Source: Acidimicrobiia bacterium UBA5794 (GTDB taxonomy: Bacteria > Actinomycetota > Acidimicrobiia > Spongiisociales > UBA5794). Taken from it: a stretch of 64,000 nucleotides of DNA. Of this stretch, positions 1 to 7,264 are shown piece by piece (position 1 is the first letter of the stretch; every line of letters starts with the position of its first letter). Made by a program: the position numbers and the translations under genes. The notes under the pieces were generated by a model that was given only the letters and a program-made list of their open reading frames with translations, ran no database searches and was not told the origin of the DNA. Where the stretch lies: assembly GCA_002418265.1 (NCBI GenBank), contig DIDS01000014.1, forward strand, positions 186,001 through 250,000, read 5' to 3'.

Positions 1-95
1 CGGAAGCGGTTTGGGCTACTAGTTCGAAATCGCCTTCTTGGCTCGTGTGACCCACTCAACCTGTCCAAACGTCGCCCATCGTTAGAGTTCTGTCG

Positions 96-599
96 ATGAA
101 ACAATGGCTGACTGATCATTGGTCAACCGCGGGAGCCGTACTCGTGGCGGGTGTACTCACCGCTGCCTTCGGCAACATTGCGTTCCAGTCGCTCCTCGAC
201 TGGATCGATCCAAGCAGAATCGATGACGACTTCGCACGTGGTGCTCTCGGATTCGGCGGAGGAGCCGACCCTGGCCAGACGGCACTGAACACCACGGCGA
301 TCATCACGGTGCTTTTTGGCTCCGTCGTGATCGTCTGTGCGGTTCTCGTCATTGGACTGGCCCTTCGCAAGATTTGGGCTCGCGAGGGTGCATTCTTTGT
401 CTTCGGACTGCTCGGGTTGGTGTCGGTCGGTGCATCCCTTGCCGGTTTCGCCGCGGATCCACCAGCTCCTTCAGCCTCGGTCGGGATGGCGACCGGGATC
501 GCCAACTTCGTTGTTGTTGCGCTGCTTCTGATGCCAGCGACGCGGCTCGACTTCGACCCCTTCGCCGGCTACCACCGCGACGCTGTTCGCTCTCAGTGA
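96..599 (+). CDS. Hypothetical four-helix membrane protein
   Basis: A 167-aa protein that I do not recognise. Hydrophobic segments at about residues 12-32, 66-90, 97-118 and 130-147 suggest four membrane helices. The loop between helices 1 and 2 is acidic and then glycine-rich, and the short C-terminal tail is polar. No catalytic motif is visible. It converges on the minus-strand VOC gene, whose stop lies about 10 bp away. The 95 bases upstream show no clear ribosome-binding site or gene. Coding assignment rests on the clean alternation of hydrophobic and loop segments; function is unknown. Confidence 0.6.
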   Translation: MKQWLTDHWSTAGAVLVAGVLTAAFGNIAFQSLLDWIDPSRIDDDFARGALGFGGGADPGQTALNTTAIITVLFGSVVIVCAVLVIGLALRKIWAREGAFFVFGLLGLVSVGASLAGFAADPPAPSASVGMATGIANFVVVALLLMPATRLDFDPFAGYHRDAVRSQ

Positions 600-608
600 T
601 GGGGCGTA

Positions 609-989
609 TCAGCCCGATGGCTGTGCGAACGCCAGGACGTGACCATCGGGATCAAGGGAGTAGGCAGCCTCGTCACCCCAGTCCCGTGGTGCCAATGCGT
701 CAAGCTCGGTCGCACCCGAGTCGAGTGCACGACCATGGAATGATCCCGGATCGTCCACGACAAGGTAGAGCTCGCAACGCGGCGTATCGTCCTCCCCACC
801 ACGTGGAAGTGTGGGGAGCAGGCGCCTAATCGCTTCGAACGGCATGAGACCGAGCGTCGCTCCGCCCGGGAGCAGGAACTGGGTCATCCCCGGTACGTCC
901 AGGACGGGTTCACAGCCCAGAACGGCACGATAGAACGCCGTCGATCGACTCTGGTCCGCCACATAGAGAACGATCAGTGTGGATTCCAC
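609..989 (-). CDS. VOC (glyoxalase/bleomycin resistance) family protein
   Basis: A 126-aa protein with one vicinal-oxygen-chelate unit: two beta-alpha-beta-beta-beta halves, opening with LIVLYVADQSRSTAFYRAVL and closing with DPDGHVLAFAQ, a typical VOC end. The family binds a divalent metal and includes glyoxalases, extradiol dioxygenases and drug-binding proteins. A single unit of this size usually works as a dimer. Substrate cannot be read from sequence. It stands alone, converging with the upstream membrane protein. Confidence 0.8.
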   Translation of the reverse strand: MESTLIVLYVADQSRSTAFYRAVLGCEPVLDVPGMTQFLLPGGATLGLMPFEAIRRLLPTLPRGGEDDTPRCELYLVVDDPGSFHGRALDSGATELDALAPRDWGDEAAYSLDPDGHVLAFAQPSG

Positions 990-1091
990 GACACCTCACA
1001 CCGCCACATCCCTATCGCCAGGTTCGACCCTGCCGCGGCGTCCCACAGGTTGCATCGGTGAGGACCGCAACACGTCGTCACCGGTGGTGTG

Positions 1092-1421
1092 CTACGCATC
1101 ACAATTCACTGCAACGGCGAGCGCCAAGCAGATCTCACGCATTCGCTGATCGGCAAGCCGACCGAGTCGGTGCGTGAGCCTCGCAAGTGAGACATTCTCG
1201 ACCGAGTCAAGATTGACGGCAGATCGCAATGGGATCGGATCGTCTCCCGGCTCGAGTTGGACCTCACTTGCCAAACCTCTGATGGTGGTCGTGCAGGGGG
1301 CGACGAGTGCACGACCAAGCCGTGGGATGGCAGCATCACGCGACAACACAACGACCGGTCGGCGTGAGACCTCTGGCAATTCGCACCACCACACCTCACC
1401 TCTGTGCGGAACATCCTTCAC
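1092..1421 (-). CDS. MazF/PemK-family toxin (endoribonuclease)
   Basis: A 109-aa protein with the CcdB/MazF fold pattern: HRGEVWWCELPE at the N-terminus, RRPVVVLSRD, then VAPCTTTIRG and a late NLDSVENVSLARL strand. MazF toxins cleave mRNA at short sequences and arrest translation. The GTG start overlaps the antitoxin stop by 4 bp (GTGA), the usual layout for a co-translated pair. The antitoxin gene is immediately upstream. Target sequence specificity cannot be predicted. Confidence 0.85.
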   Translation of the reverse strand: MKDVPHRGEVWWCELPEVSRRPVVVLSRDAAIPRLGRALVAPCTTTIRGLASEVQLEPGDDPIPLRSAVNLDSVENVSLARLTHRLGRLADQRMREICLALAVAVNCDA

Positions 1422-1657
1422 TCGACACCAGCAGCAGCGTCATGAAAGGAGTCCAGACCACCCCATGCATCGGGGTCAGAGAGGGGCTGATCGTCATAAG
1501 CCGAGTAGCTTGTATCGATCTCAGCACCCCGTTGAGTCGCCAGCAGTGACGCAAGTGCCTCATCGAGGAGCGCGGCGTCGTTGAGTTCGGAGCGTGACCG
1601 TCTCGCTGCGGTGATCAGGGTTTCGTCAACCGTTGTACTAACCCGAATGCGTGGCAT
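1418..1657 (-). CDS. MazE-type antitoxin
   Basis: A 79-aa protein. Residues 1-40 form a ribbon-helix-helix-like DNA-binding part (RIRVSTTVDETLITAAR, then DAALLDEALASLL). The acidic C-terminal tail (YDDQPLSDPDAWGGLDSF) is the kind of segment actinobacterial MazE antitoxins use to block MazF. It precedes and overlaps the toxin gene. No Shine-Dalgarno site is visible, and palindromes sit over the start codon, so autoregulation and perhaps a leaderless transcript are likely. Confidence 0.8.
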   Translation of the reverse strand: MPRIRVSTTVDETLITAARRSRSELNDAALLDEALASLLATQRGAEIDTSYSAYDDQPLSDPDAWGGLDSFHDAAAGVE

Positions 1658-1685
1658 GCCACAACTATGCCATCTTCATGGCATA
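1652..1685. promoter_or_regulatory. Palindromic operator over the MazE start
   Basis: A perfect 10-bp palindrome, TGGCATGCCA (1652-1661), overlaps the antitoxin ATG. An 8-bp inverted repeat, TATGCCAT-cttc-ATGGCATA (1666-1685), lies just upstream. Both share the TGGCAT core, giving several half-sites in 34 bp. This fits cooperative binding by a ribbon-helix-helix antitoxin that represses its own operon; binding is inferred. Confidence 0.6.
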
Positions 1686-1735
1686 TCGTCAAGAAGCGTC
1701 TTTCTTCCGCCCTCACGCCCCGGTGAGTGACAACG

Positions 1736-2518
1736 TCATTGTGGTTCGGGTCCATCCTGCCTGGTGTCAAAGATGGGGGGTACCGGTTCCGTGGCGCGCT
1801 CGCTCTGGCGTTGACCGACCAGGAGACCAACGATCATGCTGACGAAGGTGATCAGATACACCTGACCAAGAATGGTTTCGAACATTGAAAGCAGTCGGCC
1901 AAACGCTGAGGTCGTGGTGAGGTCGCCGTAGCCAAGCGTTGCAATGGTCACGAAGCTGTAATACATGAAGCTCGTCGTGGGCTCAGCTGAACCGAAGAAG
2001 GCACCGTCGATGGCCGAATCGGTCAGGAGGAACATGAAGTCGAACGTCAGGGCTATCAGCAGGTAGGCAGCCACCGCACCGAGCAACGTGCTGAGCGTTG
2101 CTCGACGATGCTTCATGAGGCGTCTCACCAAAACGATGGGGGCAAGCGCCGAAAGGATCACCCACGCAAGTGACGGTGTGAAGGACGAGACACGAGATCC
2201 GCCGTCGCCGGTGAGGATGTCGACAGCAAAGATCACAAGCGTTGCGCTGACACCGATCCCGATTGCGATATCGGCCACAAGCAAAAACCGCGTTCCAACG
2301 CCAGACGCACGAAGCGCGAGCAGGAGCGTTGCCCCGACGATCAACGTGACAAACACAATCCCGATCTCGGAAATGATGCTGTCCGAATCCGAGCTCAGAT
2401 CGACAAGAGACAGCGTCACGACAGCCACCACAATCACGACCAGAAGTAAGCCGAAACGGTCGACGTACTTCGACTCGTCCTCGAACAACCTCCATCTGCT
2501 CTGTTGCGATGTACTCAT
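1736..2518 (-). CDS. Voltage-gated-like potassium channel
   Basis: A 260-aa membrane protein. About six helices are visible: roughly residues 22-41, 52-71, 78-100, 116-131, 147-165 and 213-235. The pore loop precedes the last helix and carries the selectivity filter TLGYGD (194-199), the hallmark of K+ channels. The segment before helix 5 has RR and KHRR but no clear S4 array of spaced arginines, so voltage sensing is doubtful. No RCK domain follows; the tail is short and polar. It would pass K+ across the cytoplasmic membrane. Confidence 0.88.
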   Translation of the reverse strand: MSTSQQSRWRLFEDESKYVDRFGLLLVVIVVAVVTLSLVDLSSDSDSIISEIGIVFVTLIVGATLLLALRASGVGTRFLLVADIAIGIGVSATLVIFAVDILTGDGGSRVSSFTPSLAWVILSALAPIVLVRRLMKHRRATLSTLLGAVAAYLLIALTFDFMFLLTDSAIDGAFFGSAEPTTSFMYYSFVTIATLGYGDLTTTSAFGRLLSMFETILGQVYLITFVSMIVGLLVGQRQSERATEPVPPIFDTRQDGPEPQ

Positions 2519-2597
2519 GTGTCATCCGTATCCATGGGAGCGCCGATGGTAGATACCTCAACCGTGGCAAGGGGGTATCCATGGCGGCATCTGCTCT

Positions 2598-3899
2598 TCA
2601 GCTGCAGTTGCCATTCTCTTGAGCAAAACGCACCAAAGCACCATCGAGAGCTTCGAGGGCCTGGCTTGCATCTGCCTCACTGAACACCAAGGGTGGTCGG
2701 ATCTTGATGATGTTGTGATGCGGACCGTTGGTCCCCGTCAGGACACCATGGTCGCAAAGGTCGCTGACGATGCCATTCACCCGTGACTCGGACATCGGTT
2801 CCTTCGTTTCGCGGTCGCCGACAAGCTCAACACCCCAAAAGAGCCCCTTCCCGTGAATGGTCCCGATGATGTCATGAGTCCGGGAAAGCTGTTCGAGTCC
2901 ATCTCGCAAGACCGCGCCAACGATGTCAACGTTGTCAAGGAGCTGCTCATCGTCGATCACGTCAATGACTGCAAGGGCCACCTCACACGACACCGGATTT
3001 CCACCAAACGTGTTGAAGTACGAGTCCGCTTCTGCAAACGAACGGGCGATCTCGGGTGTCGTGATCACCGCCGCAACCGGATGTCCCGCACCCATCGGTT
3101 TACCAAGCGTGACAATGTCGGGAACGATGTCGTAGTCCTCAAATCCCCACCATGTTTCCCCCGTGCGACAGTATCCGGCCTGCACCTCGTCCGCTATGAC
3201 AAGACCGCCGAGATCGCGAACATGTCGAGCGGCGAGACTGAGATAGTCCTTCGGAGCGTTGAGGAATCCGTTGGCATCCCACGTGCTGTCGACAAGGAAG
3301 GCTGCGACACCCACACCGGAGTCCCTCAGCCGGATTCCCGCACGCCGAACGTCACCGGCGTAGTGGACGCCAGCGCCGCCGCCTGTGTGCGTCCCGCGGT
3401 AGGTGTTGGGAGCCTCCGCGACCCCGATCCAGTCGGGAACCCTGTCTCCGGGACGCCGATGTGACAACGAGAGTTGATCGATGAGGGTGGAGTTGCCGTG
3501 GTACGAGTGGTCGTTGACAATCACACCGTTGTGTCCGGTCACGTTGCGTGCAATCCGGACGGCAAGATCGTTCGCTTCGCTGCCGGTACACACGAAAAAG
3601 GCCGACGACAGGTCTCCACCAAGCTTGACTTCAAGGCGCTCAGCGAGGTCCACCACGCTGTGGTGAAGATATCGAGTGTGCGTGTTGAGGGTGCTCGCCT
3701 GTCTCGTCAACGCCTCGACAACACGCGGGTGGCTGTGCCCAACCGACGCCACGTTGTTGTAACAGTCGAGGTACTCCTTACCGTTGGCGTCGTAGAGGTG
3801 AACGCCCTTTCCTCGGACGATCTCGATCGGGTCGTCGTAGAACAGCTCGTAGCTCGGCGCAAGCGCCGACTGTCTGCGTCCAAGAAGATCATCGGTCAC
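2598..3899 (-). CDS. Class III aminotransferase-fold phospho-lyase (hydroxylysine/ethanolamine phosphate type)
   Basis: A 433-aa PLP enzyme of aminotransferase class III, with GSEAND (106-111), IADEVQAG around Asp237 and the PLP lysine in TLGKPMGAGHP (Lys267). Its start overlaps the stop of an APH-fold kinase gene by 4 bp. This pairing matches the known kinase/ammoniophospholyase partnership (AGPHD1 with AGXT2L1/AGXT2L2 in animals), in which an amino alcohol is phosphorylated and then cleaved to aldehyde, phosphate and ammonia. An ordinary omega-aminotransferase remains possible. Substrate (5-hydroxylysine, ethanolamine or other) is not determined by sequence. Confidence 0.82.
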   Translation of the reverse strand: MTDDLLGRRQSALAPSYELFYDDPIEIVRGKGVHLYDANGKEYLDCYNNVASVGHSHPRVVEALTRQASTLNTHTRYLHHSVVDLAERLEVKLGGDLSSAFFVCTGSEANDLAVRIARNVTGHNGVIVNDHSYHGNSTLIDQLSLSHRRPGDRVPDWIGVAEAPNTYRGTHTGGGAGVHYAGDVRRAGIRLRDSGVGVAAFLVDSTWDANGFLNAPKDYLSLAARHVRDLGGLVIADEVQAGYCRTGETWWGFEDYDIVPDIVTLGKPMGAGHPVAAVITTPEIARSFAEADSYFNTFGGNPVSCEVALAVIDVIDDEQLLDNVDIVGAVLRDGLEQLSRTHDIIGTIHGKGLFWGVELVGDRETKEPMSESRVNGIVSDLCDHGVLTGTNGPHHNIIKIRPPLVFSEADASQALEALDGALVRFAQENGNCS

Positions 3900-4954
3900 G
3901 TTCGGCCTCCCGCGAGTACCGCATGGAGTCGGTGTGTCAACTGATCCGGGTCAAGCGTGAGCCATCTCGCCAACCCAGCAAGGGCTTCGGGGCGTTCTCG
4001 CATGATGTTCGTCGTGTGGCCGGACTCCTTGGCGATCATGAAGTCGAAGAGGAGCAGCCCCAACACCAATCTGGCGAGAATGAGGTCGAAGAGCGCATCC
4101 ACTTCTTCGTCTTGCAGCGGGAATACCGAGTTGAACCCGGTGGCGAGCGACTCGACCGAGGTGATCGGGTCGTCGCTGGCTCTCACAAAACTCGATGCAG
4201 ACACGGCGAGATCGTCGACGAGCGGAGCCTTGACCATGTCACCGAAGTCGATCACGCCTGTCAGACCATGGCTCGACTCGTTGGCTCGGAGGAGGTTCCC
4301 TCGATGGGCGTCGTTGTGAATGACCTGTCGGCGCAAACCGTCGAACCTTGCAGATACCACATCGGTGAGGTATCCCCTTTGGTCTCCGACAACGGCGATC
4401 ACGTCAGCCTGGGCGTGGCGCCACAGCTGGTCACTTTGGATCAACCCATTCGAGATGTCCCACGGCATGAAGTGGTCAGCACCGGCGTGATCAAATCCGC
4501 TGAGGGCGCGACACATCCTGGCCTGAACGCGCCCAATTGCTTGGAGTGCCGATGCTGGCACGTTGCGTGCCGCATCGAACGTGACCCCGGGAAGGTACGT
4601 GACAAGGCGCATCTGGTGAGTCGATCCGGAACGATCCACAATCACACCGACTGCCTTGCCGTCGACCTGGTCGATGACCCGCGGCACCGGTAGCTCCGGA
4701 ACTGATGCCTCAAGGTGCTTGAGGACTGACACCTGGAGGTCAACGACCAGGGGATCCTCACCTTGACCGGCAATCTTGAGGACAAAATCGCCGTCACTCG
4801 TCTCGATCCGCACGTTCTGATCCCGCTCCCCCGACAGTTGTGTCATCCGCCCAGACAGACCGTACAAATGCCGCGCGGCGCTTTCCACATCGTCAAGCGA
4901 GATGGTCGGCGGGTTGAATCTGAAATCTTCGAGCGTGAGTTCTCTTGTTGGCAC
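3896..4954 (-). CDS. APH-family kinase coupled to a PLP phospho-lyase
   Basis: A 352-aa aminoglycoside-phosphotransferase-fold kinase when started at GTG 4954. The open frame extends to 5044, but the extra 30 residues are not family-like. Visible are the nucleotide-binding lysine in GDFVLKIAG, the catalytic loop HNDAHRGNLL (about 213-222) and the metal-binding DFGD (about 236-239). The family includes hydroxylysine kinase, choline kinase and homoserine kinase II. The ATGA overlap with the downstream PLP enzyme indicates translational coupling and a shared two-step pathway. Which amino alcohol it phosphorylates is inferred only. Confidence 0.8.
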   Translation of the reverse strand: MPTRELTLEDFRFNPPTISLDDVESAARHLYGLSGRMTQLSGERDQNVRIETSDGDFVLKIAGQGEDPLVVDLQVSVLKHLEASVPELPVPRVIDQVDGKAVGVIVDRSGSTHQMRLVTYLPGVTFDAARNVPASALQAIGRVQARMCRALSGFDHAGADHFMPWDISNGLIQSDQLWRHAQADVIAVVGDQRGYLTDVVSARFDGLRRQVIHNDAHRGNLLRANESSHGLTGVIDFGDMVKAPLVDDLAVSASSFVRASDDPITSVESLATGFNSVFPLQDEEVDALFDLILARLVLGLLLFDFMIAKESGHTTNIMRERPEALAGLARWLTLDPDQLTHRLHAVLAGGRT

Positions 4955-5178
4955 CCACCCAGTGTGTGGCCTTGCCAGTGAGATCGCAAATGCTGTGGAT
5001 CCACACGGCGAGTGCATGGTCCACAGGCAGCGTACCTGGTTCACGTGTGCGAAGACGGTGGGAATAGCGCGCTGGAGGCGACCGTTGACCGATATGTATC
5101 GAGAATCAAGGGATGAGACGGCAGCGGTGCCGTCTCAGACTGCCTTCTCGCGACCGAACACCGAACCAGGAGCTGATC

Positions 5179-5892
5179 ATGACCACCACGGGATCCCCGA
5201 GCACACCCATTGTCGACATCGCGGTGGATCGCGAGTTCATCTATGTCGGTGACCCGATGTGCTCGTGGTGTCACGGCTTCGCACCTGTCGTGAAGAGAGT
5301 TGGGACTGAATTCGGTCTCCCCGTACGGGTCAAGGTTGGAGGGCTTCGTGCCTTCGAGAACTCCGAGCCTCTTGGAGAGAGACTCAAGGGGTTCCTCTCC
5401 GCCGAGTGGGCCAGAATTGGGGAAGTCACCGGTCAACCGTTCTCGACAACTGCCCTTGAGCGCGAGGGATGGGTCTATGACACGGGGCCAGCAGACCAAG
5501 CGGTCGTAGCCGCTCGCAACCTCGAAGAAACCTCGGCACTCGATTATTTCACAGCGCTCCAGCATGCGTTCTACGCCGAAGGCCGCGACATCACCCAACG
5601 AGAGGTGCTCTTGGACGTTGCAGAGGAATCCGGGTTTGATCGTGCAGAGTTTGGGACCGCTTTCGACACCGCCCATGACGATACGCTGCGTGACTTTGCC
5701 GAAACACGGTCGTGGGGCGTAACCGGCTACCCGACTCTGCTGATACGAACCGGCGATGAACTGGTGCGAGCTGCAGCGGGATACGTGTCGTTCGACAACC
5801 TGAAGCCACAGCTCTCGGCCTGGTTCGACAAGCACGCTGTGGCGGATCAGGCACCCGCAATGATGTGCGATGTCGAGACAGGGCTGTGCTGA
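5179..5892 (+). CDS. DsbA/FrnE-family thioredoxin-fold oxidoreductase
   Basis: A 237-aa protein with the active-site pair CSWC (28-31) in DPMCSWCHGF, followed by the helical insertion of DsbA-like proteins and GVTGYPTLL, the cis-proline loop. There is no signal peptide, so it is probably cytoplasmic, as in the FrnE group. The C-terminus adds two more cysteines (MMCDVETGLC), which could form a second redox pair. ATG 5179 follows AGGAG by a suitable distance; the frame is open from 5113 but lacks such a site. It is divergent from the kinase gene. Role: thiol-disulphide exchange, partner unknown. Confidence 0.82.
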   Translation: MTTTGSPSTPIVDIAVDREFIYVGDPMCSWCHGFAPVVKRVGTEFGLPVRVKVGGLRAFENSEPLGERLKGFLSAEWARIGEVTGQPFSTTALEREGWVYDTGPADQAVVAARNLEETSALDYFTALQHAFYAEGRDITQREVLLDVAEESGFDRAEFGTAFDTAHDDTLRDFAETRSWGVTGYPTLLIRTGDELVRAAAGYVSFDNLKPQLSAWFDKHAVADQAPAMMCDVETGLC

Positions 5893-5905
5893 TCGCTACG
5901 GAGAT

Positions 5906-6373
5906 CTAGCCGTTCGCGACCTCATAGACGTCCTCGGCGAGGGCTGTGATCGAATCGAGATCGTCACCCATTCCTGTCGTTGTCACCGAGTACCACGTTC
6001 CACCGCTGACAAAATCAGCGCCCGATTGCGCTGGTGAGGTCCACGCGAAACCATCATCGGCAAACGTGAGATCCACACACTGATCACAGTCCTTGAAACG
6101 ATGCACGTCGGTGCCAGCTCTGATCTGGATCAGAAGGCTGTTGGCGTTGTCGTTCGTCCACCTGCAGGTGACCAACGGTCCGACCGAGCCGGGTTCGGGT
6201 TCGACTGGCTGGGCGAAGTACGAGTCCAGAACCACGTCGCTAACCAACCTGCACGGATCGGGGAGGTCCGAGCTGCTCCCACCATCAGATGATGGTCCAC
6301 CATTGGAATCCGCAGCGCCCCCACAGGCCGTTACCAATAGCGCTATAACGATCGCCAAAGAAGCCCTTCTCAT
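5906..6373 (-). CDS. DUF3558-like lipoprotein
   Basis: A 155-aa exported lipoprotein. The signal peptide MRRASLAIVIALLVTACGG carries the lipobox VTAC. A Ser/Gly-rich linker follows, and then a domain with DPCRLVS and TCRWTND, a pattern seen in actinobacterial DUF3558 lipoproteins, with a CDQC pair. It should be anchored on the outer face of the membrane. It stands alone, converging with the DsbA-like gene. Function unknown. Confidence 0.7.
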   Translation of the reverse strand: MRRASLAIVIALLVTACGGAADSNGGPSSDGGSSSDLPDPCRLVSDVVLDSYFAQPVEPEPGSVGPLVTCRWTNDNANSLLIQIRAGTDVHRFKDCDQCVDLTFADDGFAWTSPAQSGADFVSGGTWYSVTTTGMGDDLDSITALAEDVYEVANG

Positions 6374-6591
6374 GGTTCCACCTTTCTGGATGGACCAAAC
6401 TTACACGGTGAGACAACGCGATTCGTAGGGGTTCCAGGCACGCTGCTGACAGAGTATCCGTGGGACAACATGGGACAGGGCACTCCTACTCGACTGACTA
6501 CTCGTGCCGAGTGGCCCTGTACATTCATATTGCCCTCGCGTGTAAGCTCATGGATAGTCCGAGAATCTTGGAGCTTCTGTAGTGAGATTCC

Positions 6592-6813
6592 ATGCCGAGA
6601 CCAAAGCACTCGCGTCCAGAGCTAGAGGCGGTGTTGAAAGATGCTGAGCGTCAAGGATGGCGGGTTGATGGCGGTGGAAACTCGTACTTCAAGATGACGT
6701 GTCCCTGTTCCGAAAAGCACATAAAGATGGTCCATTTAACGCCAAACAAGAACTACACCAAGAGACTCCTGCGTTGGTTAGAACGTAGGACATGCTGGGA
6801 GAACGAATCGTGA
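6592..6813 (+). CDS. Small HicA-like protein, possible toxin of a two-gene module
   Basis: A 73-aa basic protein. The N-terminal helix (RPELEAVLKDAERQGWRVDG) leads into strands with GGGNSYFKM, CPCSEKHIKMVHLTP and a final basic helix. It resembles HicA/YcfA-type double-stranded-RNA-binding-like mRNA interferases, but the usual catalytic GSH is GNS here, so the catalytic histidine is not at the expected place. The next gene overlaps its stop by 4 bp (GTGA), as in toxin-antitoxin operons. Base composition is AT-richer than the neighbours, suggesting transfer. Toxin activity is a hypothesis. Confidence 0.6.
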   Translation: MPRPKHSRPELEAVLKDAERQGWRVDGGGNSYFKMTCPCSEKHIKMVHLTPNKNYTKRLLRWLERRTCWENES

Positions 6814-7169
6814 CATACTCATTCAGCTTCACATTCTTCGTAACCAGCGGCACTGGTCGCCGTGTTGGGGTCGCGAATCTAGAGAATCTCGCCGACGAAC
6901 TCATGCACGCCATGACCGAACGAGAGACAGATATGGTATTCGATTCGTCGGTTGGCGGTGTTCTTACGGCGGGTGAGATCGATGTTGAAGTAACCGTGGA
7001 GGCTGCGAGCGAAGGACCTGCTGCCGCTATTGCACGAGACTTCATTATCGAATCCATTAAGGCGACAGGTGGCACTCCAATGGGCATCTTTGTTTTTCCA
7101 CCAAAGCGACCGCGAAAGATGCCTCGTCAAGAATGGCACGAACGACGGGCAGAACTCACCAACGCCTAA
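6810..7169 (+). CDS. Partner of the HicA-like gene, unknown function
   Basis: A 119-aa protein starting at GTG 6810, which overlaps the upstream stop (GTGA) and has GGGAG about 8 bases before it. It opens with alternating residues that look like a beta strand (YSFSFTFFV), followed by two helix-strand units and a basic end, PPKRPRKMPRQEW. I do not recognise the family. Its tight coupling to the HicA-like protein suggests an antitoxin or binding partner. There is no recognisable HTH or RHH motif, so autoregulation is uncertain. Confidence 0.55.
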   Translation: MTYSFSFTFFVTSGTGRRVGVANLENLADELMHAMTERETDMVFDSSVGGVLTAGEIDVEVTVEAASEGPAAAIARDFIIESIKATGGTPMGIFVFPPKRPRKMPRQEWHERRAELTNA

Positions 7170-7264
7170 GACTTCAGGTAGCCGGCGACGCTCGTTCACG
7201 TCACGGTTGAGACTGGCCCACTACCCACGGATGCTGCGCCGATGATGTCCTCTAACCTTGCGGG

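Noticed and set aside
1..95. Possible end of a gene or tRNA at the window start
   Set aside because: The GGGTTCGAAT-type T-loop is not matched and there is no acceptor stem; too short to judge as coding.
5041..5835. 264-codon minus-strand frame opposite the DsbA-like gene
   Set aside because: It lies antisense to a clear CSWC thioredoxin-fold gene and shows no family pattern.
6430..6591. CAGGGC...GCCCTG inverted repeat before the HicA-like gene
   Set aside because: The stem has a bulge and a long, unstructured loop; position between unrelated genes gives no clear role.
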